A DNA stretch of 64,000 nucleotides, from the NCBI GenBank assembly GCA_947495915.1, contig CANMAW010000001.1, positions 930,001 through 994,000 of the forward strand. The letters are read 5' to 3'. Source of the DNA: Maribacter algarum (ex Lu et al. 2025) (nom. illeg.) (GTDB lineage Bacteria; Bacteroidota; Bacteroidia; Flavobacteriales; Flavobacteriaceae). Position 1 is the first letter of the stretch; each line of letters opens with the position of its first letter. The notes under the pieces were generated by a model, which did no database searches, was not told the origin of the DNA, and saw only the letters and a program-made list of their open reading frames with translations. This document shows positions 45,111 through 55,043 of the stretch, piece by piece. Position numbers and translations under genes: made by a program.

Positions 45111-46165
45111 GTTTGTCTTAAGAAATGAATGAAATTATGACTCATTATATTTTCGATATCGGTATGGTTATATCCTCTATTAGATAGTAGTGAAGGTACT
45201 TTTTGCAAATCTGCAATCGTATCTAAATCATGAGGGCATTGTTCTTTTCCAAACCCTCCGTCTAAATCGGTACCGATACCAACATGTAAAGAATTACCCG
45301 CAAGTTGGCAAATATGATCAATATGATCAACCATTTGTGTTAAAGATACGTTCATTGGTTTTGGAGTTGATGTTCCACGAATCCAATTGGGCACCATCAT
45401 CCAAGCATCTAAAGGCGCTCCAATAACAGCGTTTCGATGAATCAATTCTCGAAGTTGTTCATCAGAAAATTGCCGATTATGATTAACAAGTGCCCTACAA
45501 TTACTATGGCTAGCCCAAATAGGTCCTTGATAGCAATCTAATGTTTCCCAAAAGCTTTGATCACATAAATGGGTAGCGTCTAAAATAAGTTGGAGCCGCT
45601 CTATTTCTTTGAGTAATTCTTTTCCTTTGGCACCAATTCCTCCAATAGAATTGGTTCCAAAAGCATACGTACCCGGGCCGTAATGTGCAGGGCCTATGGC
45701 TCGCAAACCTTGTTCGTAACTACGATACAAATGATCAAGGCTAACAATAGAATCTGCGCCTTCTAGACTTAAAATATAGCCAATAGCTTTTTTATCTTGT
45801 GAAGATTTCCAAAGTTCTAAGTGCGAATCGAGTTGCTTGATGGTTGTAATTTGACATAATTCACCAGCTTCTTCCATTGTTTGATACCAGGCATATTGCG
45901 CTTGTGTTTGCGCCCATGCTTGCTGAGGTGAATGCCAACCAGGAAGCGGATTATCTTTTTTTACATACCGTGCTATCTGGGTAGCCATGCATAAACCAAT
46001 ATCGCCTTTTCGCATGGCTTCAAATGAGACGGTATTATTACCTCGATCTGGTTTGTCGGTCATGTGTTTTTCGCTCATTCGAATTTCATCAACCGACCAT
46101 CGCAAGTCGCGATTCCATTCCATGGCATTCATGGAAAGGTCGAGGTGTGCATCAAATATAAACAT
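45101..46165 (-). CDS. M19 membrane dipeptidase-family (renal dipeptidase-like) enzyme
   Basis: 354 residues, no signal peptide. Metal ligands: 'DAHLD' (H7, D9), the bridging glutamate in 'LSLEGAD', 'DATHLCDQSFWE' and 'WASHSNCRALVNHNRQF'. 'VGIGTDLDGG' is the late aspartate motif. M19 enzymes hydrolyse dipeptides and often prefer a D-residue at the C-terminal side. In this operon it could release D-amino acids from dipeptides for the PLP enzyme encoded 2 bases upstream. Confidence 0.9.
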   Translation of the reverse strand: MFIFDAHLDLSMNAMEWNRDLRWSVDEIRMSEKHMTDKPDRGNNTVSFEAMRKGDIGLCMATQIARYVKKDNPLPGWHSPQQAWAQTQAQYAWYQTMEEAGELCQITTIKQLDSHLELWKSSQDKKAIGYILSLEGADSIVSLDHLYRSYEQGLRAIGPAHYGPGTYAFGTNSIGGIGAKGKELLKEIERLQLILDATHLCDQSFWETLDCYQGPIWASHSNCRALVNHNRQFSDEQLRELIHRNAVIGAPLDAWMMVPNWIRGTSTPKPMNVSLTQMVDHIDHICQLAGNSLHVGIGTDLDGGFGKEQCPHDLDTIADLQKVPSLLSNRGYNHTDIENIMSHNFIHFLRQTWQ

Positions 46166-46167
46166 GC

Positions 46168-47280
46168 TTAAATGTTTATGGTTTGATTACGAGCAGCTAC
46201 TTTCCAAGAACCAGTTACTCGGCCATCTGACACCGTAATTACCTCTTCATATTTTGCGACTGTCGGACAAATATGAACGGGTATCGCATAACAGGTGTCG
46301 CCTACTTCATATTCATCTGCTCTTGTGGTTTGAACCACTAAATGTTCTTCGCTTTGACTGATTTGTTCAGCATCTTCTAATCCTAATATGTTTACTCTTG
46401 GAAAAGTCATTTCTGCAGCTACCGATTTATGACCCAAATCAAAACAAAGTATATTTTCAGCTGGTTTGCTGAGTACTCGAATTAGTAAAACCGCGGCAGG
46501 TATAAAGGGCATTTCAGGAAACAATTTTGCATACCGAGCATCCCACAACAACGTCGTACCCGGACTAGCTTCTACCCCCGAACGCTTGGCATGAATAGCA
46601 AATGTTGGTGAGCCGCCTGCTATGATATTCGGAACAATTATACCTTGTTTCTTAATTACGTTTTTTAAATTAATCACACTCTCGAAAGCTGCGTCACAAA
46701 GCGTGGTGCGTTCGTTTATAGCGGAATGATGTAAATGACCGTCATAGCTATGAAACCCCATGGCTTGAATATTTGGGTTATTTTCCATGGCAATATATAG
46801 AGCTGCTGCGTTTTCATTTGGAAAACAGCCCGTACGATTCATACCCGAATTGATATCAAGATAAAGGGTTGCTATGGTATTGTTTTTAAAAGCTTTGGCC
46901 GCAATTTCAGAAAGGGTAAATTCATTATCAACTAGAGTAGAAAATCGAGATTTAGGAAACGTTCGCATTAATTGAAAAAAACGATTGATATTATTTGCAA
47001 CGGGTTGCATAGCTAATAAAATATCTTCCGCTTCACATTCACCTAATAACTCCGCTTCAGCAATGGTAGCACATTTGAATTTTTGAATTCCGTGGCGTTG
47101 TTGCATTTGCACCACCTCTTTCATTTTATGAGTTTTAATATGTGGTCTTAAATTCGAAACACTACCTGAAATGGTAATCATTGCACGAATGTTCTCTTCA
47201 ATTCGCTCAGGATAAACCAATAGTGATGGCGAATTAATTGATGAAGTATCTGCTATTTCATACCAAGAATTTGATTTCAT
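46168..47280 (-). CDS. PLP enzyme of the D-serine dehydratase / D-threonine aldolase family
   Basis: 370 residues, alanine-racemase-like barrel plus C-terminal beta domain. 'LRPHIKTHKMKEV' places the PLP lysine at K49. 'FHSYDGHLHH' and 'AGGSPTF' contact the cofactor. Near the C-terminus 'VPVHICPTV' provides an H336-x-C338 metal site. From memory, eukaryotic-type D-serine dehydratase uses His/Cys (Zn) whereas D-threonine aldolase uses His/Asp (Mn), which tilts the call towards D-serine dehydratase. Neighbouring ridA and a GntP-type permease agree with this. Substrate is not proven. Confidence 0.85.
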   Translation of the reverse strand: MKSNSWYEIADTSSINSPSLLVYPERIEENIRAMITISGSVSNLRPHIKTHKMKEVVQMQQRHGIQKFKCATIAEAELLGECEAEDILLAMQPVANNINRFFQLMRTFPKSRFSTLVDNEFTLSEIAAKAFKNNTIATLYLDINSGMNRTGCFPNENAAALYIAMENNPNIQAMGFHSYDGHLHHSAINERTTLCDAAFESVINLKNVIKKQGIIVPNIIAGGSPTFAIHAKRSGVEASPGTTLLWDARYAKLFPEMPFIPAAVLLIRVLSKPAENILCFDLGHKSVAAEMTFPRVNILGLEDAEQISQSEEHLVVQTTRADEYEVGDTCYAIPVHICPTVAKYEEVITVSDGRVTGSWKVAARNQTINI

Positions 47281-47286
47281 CGCAAA

Positions 47287-47751
47287 TTATTTATGAAGTT
47301 CAAACATTGCTTCGATTTCTACGGCTATTCCAGCGGGTAACATCATGCCAACCGCACTACGAACACCAACACCATGATCTGCACCAAAAACATCAGCCAT
47401 TAATTCACTAAAGCCATTAATGACCAATGGATGATCACAAAAATCTGGATGACTATTCACCATACCAAGGGTTTTCACGATACGTTTAATACGATCGATG
47501 TCTCCAAAATGGGTTTTAATCGTAGCAAGCATGGTGAGGCCCACATGGCGCGCACCAATTTTTCCTTCTTCCAAACTCAGGTTGTCACCAACCCGACCTT
47601 TGTATAATGATCCATCCGTTAGCATAGGGCCTTGACCTGAAACATATAGAAAATTATCAACCAGTAAAACAGGTTTGTAAAGTCCTGCAGGCGGTGGTGC
47701 AGGAGGTAATATTAGTCCTAGTTCTTCGATTCGTTTTGAAGGTGTTTGCAT
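47287..47751 (-). CDS. ridA: RidA-family enamine/imine deaminase
   Basis: 154 residues from ATG 47751. A TTG at 47778 would overlap the permease gene and adds unconserved residues. 'FLYVSGQGPM' and the late 'GVRSAVGMMLPAGIAVEIEA' (with the conserved Arg and Glu) mark the YjgF/YER057c/UK114 family. RidA hydrolyses reactive 2-aminoacrylate formed by PLP serine/threonine dehydratases. Located 6 bases before the PLP enzyme gene, so it probably detoxifies that enzyme's intermediate. Confidence 0.9.
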   Translation of the reverse strand: MQTPSKRIEELGLILPPAPPPAGLYKPVLLVDNFLYVSGQGPMLTDGSLYKGRVGDNLSLEEGKIGARHVGLTMLATIKTHFGDIDRIKRIVKTLGMVNSHPDFCDHPLVINGFSELMADVFGADHGVGVRSAVGMMLPAGIAVEIEAMFELHK

Positions 47752-47761
47752 AGCGTTACTT

Positions 47762-49078
47762 TTAGATGAAAAGATCAAGAATTAGCACTCCTATTAAGCC
47801 CATGACGCCCACCGTAGTTTCCATGACTGTCCATGTTTTTAAAGTGTCTTTTACCGATAGATTGAAATATTCTTTATACAACCAAAATCCACCGTCGTTT
47901 ACGTGAGAAAGCATCAAACTACCAGAACCAATAGCTAAAACCATTAATTCAGGACTCACGTCGGAACCACCTAATAGTGGAAGGGCAATTCCAGCAGCGG
48001 TTAATCCGGCTACCGTGGCAGAACCCACACATACGCGTATAACGGTTGCAATAAGCCAAGCTAAAATTAGCGGAGAAATCGCTGACCCTTTTAGCATAGC
48101 ACCAATGTATTCACTAACACCACTGTCAATTAAAACTTCCTTTAGGGCCCCTGCACCGGCAATGATTAGTAAAACCATTGTGATTCCTGAAACGGCCCCC
48201 GAAACGGAGTCCATCAGTTCTTTCATTTTTTTTCCACGGGCAAGTCCTAAGGTATAAATCGCAACTAACACAGAAATAAGCATTGCTATTACTGGGTTAC
48301 CCAGAATCAATGCAACTTCTTTAAACGTATTGCCATCGGGTAAAAGAACATTGATGACTGCAGAAATACCAATGAGAATAACTGGAAGCAGGGCCGTTAA
48401 AATACTGGTCAAAGTACTAGGCATTTCTTCTTCGGTTAGCACTTTCGGATTTAAAAATTCTTTTAAGGGTGTTGCTTTAACGTTTTTGATAGTACGGGTA
48501 AATATAGGTCCAGCTACAATAATAGCTGGTATCGCCACTATAATGCCGTACAATAGTGTTTTGCCAATATCAGCTTTAAACATTACGGCAATTCCAGTAG
48601 GGGCAGGGTGTGGTGGTAAATAACCATGTGTTACGGAAAGGGATGCCAGCATGGGCAACCCCACATAGATTAGAGGTAGACCGGTAGCAGCTGCAACAGT
48701 AAATACAAGGGGGATTAGAATCACAAAACCTACGGTGTAAAACATGGGTATACCCACTATAAAACCAGTAAGCACCACGGCCCATTGTATATTTTTTTTG
48801 CCAAATTTTTCTACTAGCTTAGTTGTTATACGTTGTGCTGCACCACTATCAGCTACCAATTTTCCTAACATGGCACCTAATCCAAGAATTAAAATTAATC
48901 CTCCTAGTGTTTTTCCAAGTCCGGTTTGAATTGAATCTACAATCTCTAATACTTTCATTTTGTTGCCAATACCAACAAAAAGTGACACGAGAATAAAAGC
49001 TATGAAAGCATTAAGTTTAAATCGGGCAATAAGTAGGAATAAGATTAAAATTCCACCAATTGTAATTGCAATGGGCAT
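47762..49078 (-). CDS. GntP-family permease (gluconate / D-serine type)
   Basis: 438 residues with about twelve membrane segments. 'GLGKTLGGLILILGLGAMLG' and 'GYLPPHPAPTGIAVMFKADI' are diagnostic of GntP symporters, the family that includes gluconate transporters and the D-serine transporter DsdX. First gene of the operon. With a D-serine dehydratase-like enzyme and ridA next in line, D-serine or a related D-hydroxy-amino acid is a better guess than gluconate. Confidence 0.9.
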   Translation of the reverse strand: MPIAITIGGILILFLLIARFKLNAFIAFILVSLFVGIGNKMKVLEIVDSIQTGLGKTLGGLILILGLGAMLGKLVADSGAAQRITTKLVEKFGKKNIQWAVVLTGFIVGIPMFYTVGFVILIPLVFTVAAATGLPLIYVGLPMLASLSVTHGYLPPHPAPTGIAVMFKADIGKTLLYGIIVAIPAIIVAGPIFTRTIKNVKATPLKEFLNPKVLTEEEMPSTLTSILTALLPVILIGISAVINVLLPDGNTFKEVALILGNPVIAMLISVLVAIYTLGLARGKKMKELMDSVSGAVSGITMVLLIIAGAGALKEVLIDSGVSEYIGAMLKGSAISPLILAWLIATVIRVCVGSATVAGLTAAGIALPLLGGSDVSPELMVLAIGSGSLMLSHVNDGGFWLYKEYFNLSVKDTLKTWTVMETTVGVMGLIGVLILDLFI

Positions 49079-49117
49079 AGGTTGGATTTTGAAAAGTAAG
49101 TTCTAAATATACCAAAT

Positions 49118-49156
49118 AAAAAAAGCACTACAACCATAGGGTGAAGTGCTTTTTTA
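49118..49156 (-). terminator. Terminator after aqpZ
   Basis: AGCACT (49124-49129) and AGTGCT (49145-49150), extended by an A-run on the left and a T-run on the right, form a hairpin with a 15-base loop. On the minus strand the hairpin is followed by a T-run. It lies 18 bases past the aquaporin stop and before the GntP start. Confidence 0.65.
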
Positions 49157-49173
49157 AATTTATTGAATTGCAG

Positions 49174-49869
49174 TTAATTTTGTATTTCAGGTGATAATGC
49201 TTTATAGACTAGGCCTGCTAGAACAGCTCCGATTATTGGGGCTACCCAGAACAACCATAGTTCGCCCATGGCCCACCCGCCTTCTGCGAAAATTGCTTGA
49301 CTAGTGCTTCGAGCTGGATTAACAGAGGTGTTCGTTACCGGAATACTGATAAGATGAATCAGCGTTAAACACAAGCCAATCGCCAAACCAGCAAATCCCC
49401 TCGGGGCTTGGGTATATGTTGAACCCAGTATCACAAATAGAAAAATAAAGGTCATCACAACTTCTGTAATTAAGGCTGCAGTCATATTGAAACCTCCTGG
49501 TGAATGCTCTCCGAATCCGTTGGCGGCAAAACTACCTACACCTTCAAAACCGACTTGATTGCTAACGATAAGGTATAAGATTGCTGCTCCAGCGATTCCT
49601 CCCAGTACTTGCGCAACAATATAGGGTATAAGATCTTTAGCATTAAAGCGGCCACCCATCCATAACCCAATAGAAACGGCGGGGTTTAAATGACAACCAG
49701 AAATGTGGCCAATGGCATACGCCATGGTGACAACGGTAAGTCCGAAGGCTAGTGAAACGCCTACGAAACCAATACCTAATTCAGGAAACCCTGCGGCTAG
49801 AACCGCGCTACCACATCCCCCAAGAACTAGCCATAGGGTGCCTATAAATTCTGCGATTAGTTTTTTCAT
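49174..49869 (-). CDS. aqpZ: Aquaporin Z-like water channel
   Basis: 231 residues, six membrane helices and two half-helices with both NPA boxes: '[10 protein letters not shown]' (about residue 60) and '[13 protein letters not shown]' (about 183), the latter with the selectivity-filter arginine. '[19 protein letters not shown]' is the classic start. Short loops fit a water-specific AqpZ rather than a glycerol facilitator. Monocistronic with its own terminator. Confidence 0.95.
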   Translation of the reverse strand: MKKLIAEFIGTLWLVLGGCGSAVLAAGFPELGIGFVGVSLAFGLTVVTMAYAIGHISGCHLNPAVSIGLWMGGRFNAKDLIPYIVAQVLGGIAGAAILYLIVSNQVGFEGVGSFAANGFGEHSPGGFNMTAALITEVVMTFIFLFVILGSTYTQAPRGFAGLAIGLCLTLIHLISIPVTNTSVNPARSTSQAIFAEGGWAMGELWLFWVAPIIGAVLAGLVYKALSPEIQN

Positions 49870-49967
49870 TTTAGTAATATTTTAGTTAATAGATTAATAA
49901 TTAGTGTATTATAATGTACCAAAAAAACTAATACAAAACTAAAATGAAACAGTTATAAATATAAAAC

Positions 49968-50579
49968 CTAAGCAGCGTTGAAGAAATGACTAATGCCGCT
50001 CAAAATACTCTGAACAGCATATGCGGCTAAGATTAACCCCATTATTTTACTAATTACAGTAATACCATAGCTGCCAATTTTTTCTTGTACTACACTTGCG
50101 GCTAATAAAACCAAAGCGGTTAATATGATAACAATTAATACCAACAGGGTAGTTAAAGCTTGTTGTTCTATCGTATAGATATGATTGTCAGTAAGAAGTA
50201 CTACTGCCATAATTGCTCCTGGTGATGCTATTGACGGAATTGCCACTGGAAAAATTGTAACATGTTTATAATCGGTTATTTGACTTTTTTCACGTTCCGG
50301 TTTTCCATCACCAAAAATCATAGTTAACGCAAATAGAAAAAGAATAACGCCGCCAGATACTTGAAAAGCATCAAGGGAAACTTTCATGCCCTCTAAAATT
50401 AACTGACCGATAATGATAAAGAAAAGTAAAATAAGAAAGGCTATACCGGCTGCACGAATAGCAATTTTACGTTTATATATAGCATCAAATTCTTTGGTAG
50501 CTTCTAAATATACGGGTACAGATCCAATGGGGTCAATTACCGCAATAAGAAAGAAGATTGATGTTAAAATTTCTACCAT
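49968..50579 (-). CDS. MarC-family inner-membrane protein
   Basis: 203 residues, six membrane segments. 'IDPIGSVPVYLEAT' near the N-terminus, 'FQVSGGVILFLFALTMIFG' in the middle and 'IPSIASPGAIMAVVLL' are typical MarC/UPF0056 signatures. The function of the family is unsettled: an antibiotic-resistance role was proposed and later doubted. It lies 30 bases after the coiled-coil lipoprotein gene. Confidence 0.9.
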   Translation of the reverse strand: MVEILTSIFFLIAVIDPIGSVPVYLEATKEFDAIYKRKIAIRAAGIAFLILLFFIIIGQLILEGMKVSLDAFQVSGGVILFLFALTMIFGDGKPEREKSQITDYKHVTIFPVAIPSIASPGAIMAVVLLTDNHIYTIEQQALTTLLVLIVIILTALVLLAASVVQEKIGSYGITVISKIMGLILAAYAVQSILSGISHFFNAA

Positions 50580-50609
50580 AAATCAAAACTACCTTATATA
50601 TCTTATGCC

Positions 50610-51260
50610 TTACTCGCCCAATTCGGTAATTTTCTTTTCGTACAGTTTTTTACTTTCGACAACTGCTACATTCAGTTCTTTCATAATACCATCAACCCTG
50701 CCTTCGATACTCTTCATTTGGTCGTTAATATTGTCGAAAGAATTTAAAGCTGCTGCCACTTCAAGTGCTTTTACAACTTCAACTGCATCGCCATGAAGTA
50801 ATCTTAATTTGTCTATCGCTTTTGAAGTATTTGCTAAGGTGCCATTATATTTGGTTCTTGCTTTTTCAATTGCAGCGTTCAAAGTTTTTTTACTTGTTTC
50901 GTCACTTAAGCTATTGGTTTGGGTTTCCATAGCAGTGAACAAGTTAGATGCATGTTCTTTTAAATCTTCATATTCTTTATTTAGATTTTCAACTCTTTTG
51001 TTCACCTTCTCCCAATCACCATAAACTTTAGCGAACTCTTTATCTTCATTTTTAGTGTCTTCTAATGCTGTTTTTAAAGCATTAAGGGTTTCAAGCCCTT
51101 TATTTACATTTTTGTTTGCAGTCTCTTTCTTTTTTTCAAAAGATGCTACTGTAGACTTGAATTTTCCCTTTAAACGAATTAAATCTTCAGGACTTTTATC
51201 TTTCCAACAAGAAACAAATAACAATGAAACAAGTACAAGGGAAAAGATTTTTTTAGACAT
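50610..51260 (-). CDS. Coiled-coil lipoprotein of unknown function
   Basis: 216 residues. Lipobox FVSC (Cys18). The remainder is almost wholly charged helix with heptad character ('WEKVNKRVENLNKEYEDLKE', 'NINDQMKSIEGRVDGIMKEL'), so an antiparallel coiled coil is likely. It is anchored in the inner or outer membrane facing the periplasm. No catalytic motif. Followed by marC. Confidence 0.75.
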   Translation of the reverse strand: MSKKIFSLVLVSLLFVSCWKDKSPEDLIRLKGKFKSTVASFEKKKETANKNVNKGLETLNALKTALEDTKNEDKEFAKVYGDWEKVNKRVENLNKEYEDLKEHASNLFTAMETQTNSLSDETSKKTLNAAIEKARTKYNGTLANTSKAIDKLRLLHGDAVEVVKALEVAAALNSFDNINDQMKSIEGRVDGIMKELNVAVVESKKLYEKKITELGE

Positions 51261-51347
51261 GTAGTAATGGATTTATGTATAGTGTATCGTGCAAAAATAA
51301 GAATTTTAACTTTTGAGTATCTCTGGTCTATACAAACATTAGTATTT

Positions 51348-54300
51348 TTAAAATTGAAAACCAAAGCCAACCTGAATTAAGCTACCTTCTTTAGAATTAA
51401 AAACACCCAAGTTAGCAGATAAAAAATTGAATCCGCTTGCCCAGATGCCTACCCCTTGAGAGGTGTGCCAAATATTACTTTCTTCATTAGGTTGCCAAAC
51501 ACGGCCATAATCAAAACCTCCGTAGGCCCCAACAGTAATTGGTGCAATTGCAGTTACATATCTTTTAATTCTCCATCGCAAATCTGTAGTTTGATAAAAA
51601 TAAGTTTTACCCGAAAATCGCTCATCGCGAAAACCCCGAAGACCATTATCACCACCAATAGAAGGCGTATGGTAAAAAAGATAGTTGTCGCCAAAGTTGG
51701 TTTTTACTTCGCCATAGGTGCTTATGACAACATCGCCACTAGGTATAATTTTATGACTGAAACCAGCTTTAAATTTCAAGAAGCCAAACCTGTTTTGTGT
51801 ATTGGTAACATTGGCTTTAAAACCTGCCTTTAAGGCAAGAATGATTGATTTTGATGGAAAATCTTTTGCATCGGCAAGATCATATTGTGCCGAAGTTTCT
51901 AATCCTAAATAGTTTTGAGCATCAAAAGCTGCCGAATCTACGTTAGTAGGTGTAAAAAGACGATTGTCAATCTGTTTGACTTTGAAAGATTCGTAAAGCG
52001 CTTTAAAACGTAAAGTATGATAGGCTACCCCTGCACTCAACCGAGCGATTTGCATTCGTGTTCTGTAATAGTCACGCCCCAACTGGTCTTCATTATTTAC
52101 GGTGTTGTTACCAAAACCGAAAAAGTTGTTTGAGAACCGGTCATTGGTAAAGTATCCATCAATTTCTACATTCCATTTTGGAATTAAGTTGGCAAAAACA
52201 CCACTATAATTGGCTTCAACAGCTTTGAATTTGAAATAATAGTTTGCTGCAATACTGTGTTTTTGATTGAATTTAGCCTCATTAAATCTTTTATCAGTAA
52301 ACGTGTTTTTTAATCCCAAGAAAAAACCATCATCAGTTCTGAAACCTAAATTCGGGACTAATACATTCATGTTGGGTTCAAAAAATCGCCAGTGAAAGGT
52401 GTTATTTTTATAGACATCGGTTAAACTATGCTTTGGCTCTTCGCCTTCAAATACGGTTTTTTCATGTTCCCAATCGTAAACCTTGATCTTCTTGGTATTA
52501 GGTAGTTTATAAATATCATCACCGTAGCCGCCAATGAAACGAATCTTTATTTTGTTCTTCTCATTACCAATACCTTCAAAAATATCATCATCACCCAAAC
52601 CATAGATTAAAATTTCTTTGGTTTCTTTCGGATCAAATATGCGCTCGTACATTTTTTCATCGGGCGCATTACTTAGTAATCGTGTTAGAACCACTTTTGT
52701 ATTTCCGTTGGGTAATGCGGTTACTTGTACATGGTCATCTTTCTCGGTACCGTGAATTACAATAATTTCGTTGAGATATTCGCTATAGTCTTTCGCATAG
52801 GTATCTAGTTGCTTTAATCTTGCGATTAAATTTTGTCTAATTTCTTCTGCTGTGTTATCCTGAACTTCTATTGGTAAATTTTTAAAAGCTTGAGCAATCT
52901 TTGCTTCTGTCAAATGTTCTTTGATATATTTTGCTTCTTCGACCCAAATTGAAGTGTCATGTTCATTTAATAAAACGCGATCTAATTTGTTTCCTGAGGC
53001 ATTTAACCATTTGATATTTTGAATTTCTGGGCCGTAGGATTGCCACATTCTAGCGGTGGGCACAAACCATTTGATAGGTGTCATCGCAAAACCATCAAAC
53101 TTTGGAAAAGCATTGTCACGATCACGAGGTACGGGTAAAAATTCTTTATCACCATCATCTTTTTCATATTCCACCCAACGCCATTGATCTTGATGACGGT
53201 CCCAATCACCCAACAGCATGTCGAAAAGTCGAGCCCTAATAAAGTCGCGTTGATTTATAGTATACGATTCATCGCTAGTGATTTTTTCAAGCATGTCGGT
53301 AGTACTCTCAAATTCATTGATTTTACCAGGGGTATTAATGGTGCGTTTGTACCCTTTGAAGTTCATCTGTTCATCAGATGGTCGTTCTTCAATAAAATAT
53401 AGCTCATTACCAAAATCGGCATTTAAATTTCCAAGGGCATCTTGCTTTGGAATATAAAACAATGACGGACTCGAATGATTTACATTTACTGCTCTAGCTA
53501 ATGGATTTATAACTAGCTGCATGTAAGGATGAGCTGTAGTAAAAAAGTCTGATATGATTTCTTCAGTAAAGGTGTCATCATAATCATCTTCTGTATAGGC
53601 AACACCAGGTATTTTAAATTTCAGAAACTTTAAAGCGTTTTTTCTCAGTGAGCGCATGGAATATTCTTTTCCATGGTCATCTTCCAATCGAATAGAATAC
53701 GATTGGTGACCGCCCCCTTTTTTAGTGACTTTCAAACCTCCGTATAAGGTGTCAAGCATTGCGATTGGTGCGTTTACTGATTCTCCAAAATATTTTCTGT
53801 AGCGATCACCCCATAAAAATTCATAGAATTTAGTGCGATCAATTGCTGCGGCATCATCAAGTACAGCATCCGACTTTGATTTCGCTATACTCTGTTTGTA
53901 GTTGATATTTTTGTAATCTTTCGGAAGCTGTTCTAAAACCGGAAATACGAATTCTTCATTATCCTCAGTGATAAAGGTAACTTCAGATGACCCATCCTTG
54001 AAATAGTCTAATCGAGCGAAACCTTTTTTACCATAGGTAAAAATGCCTTCATATTTTAGAGAGCCACCAATAGTATTGATTCGATCAACCGTTCTTTTAG
54101 TTGCAGATTCACGACTTACCGAACCAGCAATAATCTGATTGATTTGGCCTCCCGTTAAATATTGTAGACTTTCTTCATGTCCAGAAACGATTGTGATACG
54201 GTCTGATTTTTTAGCATAAGAACTTAACAATATGCGTAAATAATTATAGCGTCTAGAACTGAGTTTGTCAGGTGAGAACGCACCTAAGTCATTCACTGCA

Positions 54301-55043
54301 TTAATAATAGACCCTGCTACCGGAAATGGAGTCATGTGGCTTTTAAAGGTGACTTTACCAACATATTTTCCATTGCTGAAAATAGGATGGTGCATCGCTA
54401 TGACTATGTTTTTATCTTGACCGTCGTTGATATACCCTTCTAATTCTTCTAAGAATCTTCTTCGAGTAACAATACTGTGACATTTTTTATTAATGTCTTC
54501 AACACGAGACCAATTCGAAATGAACCATTTAGAGTCAATTAAAATCAGATCTAAATCGTCATTTATCACGCGATGTTCAATAGGACACACATTTTCTGGA
54601 TAAAAAGAAATGCCTTTTTTATCAATTTTTTTGAGGTAATCTTCCACTTTCTCAATTCTGTCGGTGTCAAAAGACCGCCATTCATTGGTGCCTGGCATAA
54701 AAATAGTTTGACCTTTAAAATTTTCAGTAAGTGCTATTTGTTGGTCAATAAAATTTTGGTCATTTTCCCAGTCATTGGGGAGTTCAGAAATGTTATCTCC
54801 TGCAAACAACAGTGTTGATTTTTCATTGGCTTTGGCCAATTGGCCTTCTAATAAACCAAGTGCTTTGTTTTCTGATACATTTATACTATTGCCACCTCCT
54901 GAAGCAATAAAAACAGAATGTGAAATAGTTTTGGAAGTGATATTTGCCTTTAGCTGGTCTTTAAATTGAGGTTTGTGCGTAGCGCATCCCACCGTTAAAG
55001 TAATAGTAATTACTAATATAAATATTTTGGAAAGTGTATGCAT
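51348..55043 (-). CDS. Phosphoesterase-like / BamA-type beta-barrel lipoprotein fusion
   Basis: 1231 residues. Lipobox VGC (Cys20). Residues 40-310 follow a calcineurin-like phosphoesterase plan, but key metal motifs are degraded: the first GDAG-type motif reads SGGGN (48-52), PGNHDW reads PGTNEW (117-122), and GHDH reads GHEE (289-292). AGDN (81-84) and MHHP (217-220) remain. The central region has 'RARLFDMLLGDWDRHQDQWR', a kinase-fold-like segment usual in this Bacteroidota group. The last about 350 residues are beta-rich with 'GGDNGLRGFRDERFSGKTYF' and end in an aromatic 'QVGFGFQF', as in BamA/TamA barrels. Probably outer-membrane. Phosphatase activity is doubtful. Confidence 0.8.
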   Translation of the reverse strand: MHTLSKIFILVITITLTVGCATHKPQFKDQLKANITSKTISHSVFIASGGGNSINVSENKALGLLEGQLAKANEKSTLLFAGDNISELPNDWENDQNFIDQQIALTENFKGQTIFMPGTNEWRSFDTDRIEKVEDYLKKIDKKGISFYPENVCPIEHRVINDDLDLILIDSKWFISNWSRVEDINKKCHSIVTRRRFLEELEGYINDGQDKNIVIAMHHPIFSNGKYVGKVTFKSHMTPFPVAGSIINAVNDLGAFSPDKLSSRRYNYLRILLSSYAKKSDRITIVSGHEESLQYLTGGQINQIIAGSVSRESATKRTVDRINTIGGSLKYEGIFTYGKKGFARLDYFKDGSSEVTFITEDNEEFVFPVLEQLPKDYKNINYKQSIAKSKSDAVLDDAAAIDRTKFYEFLWGDRYRKYFGESVNAPIAMLDTLYGGLKVTKKGGGHQSYSIRLEDDHGKEYSMRSLRKNALKFLKFKIPGVAYTEDDYDDTFTEEIISDFFTTAHPYMQLVINPLARAVNVNHSSPSLFYIPKQDALGNLNADFGNELYFIEERPSDEQMNFKGYKRTINTPGKINEFESTTDMLEKITSDESYTINQRDFIRARLFDMLLGDWDRHQDQWRWVEYEKDDGDKEFLPVPRDRDNAFPKFDGFAMTPIKWFVPTARMWQSYGPEIQNIKWLNASGNKLDRVLLNEHDTSIWVEEAKYIKEHLTEAKIAQAFKNLPIEVQDNTAEEIRQNLIARLKQLDTYAKDYSEYLNEIIVIHGTEKDDHVQVTALPNGNTKVVLTRLLSNAPDEKMYERIFDPKETKEILIYGLGDDDIFEGIGNEKNKIKIRFIGGYGDDIYKLPNTKKIKVYDWEHEKTVFEGEEPKHSLTDVYKNNTFHWRFFEPNMNVLVPNLGFRTDDGFFLGLKNTFTDKRFNEAKFNQKHSIAANYYFKFKAVEANYSGVFANLIPKWNVEIDGYFTNDRFSNNFFGFGNNTVNNEDQLGRDYYRTRMQIARLSAGVAYHTLRFKALYESFKVKQIDNRLFTPTNVDSAAFDAQNYLGLETSAQYDLADAKDFPSKSIILALKAGFKANVTNTQNRFGFLKFKAGFSHKIIPSGDVVISTYGEVKTNFGDNYLFYHTPSIGGDNGLRGFRDERFSGKTYFYQTTDLRWRIKRYVTAIAPITVGAYGGFDYGRVWQPNEESNIWHTSQGVGIWASGFNFLSANLGVFNSKEGSLIQVGFGFQF

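Noticed and set aside
53184-53402. Plus-strand frames inside the 1231-residue barrel lipoprotein gene
   Set aside because: Antisense shadows of a long, well-supported coding region.
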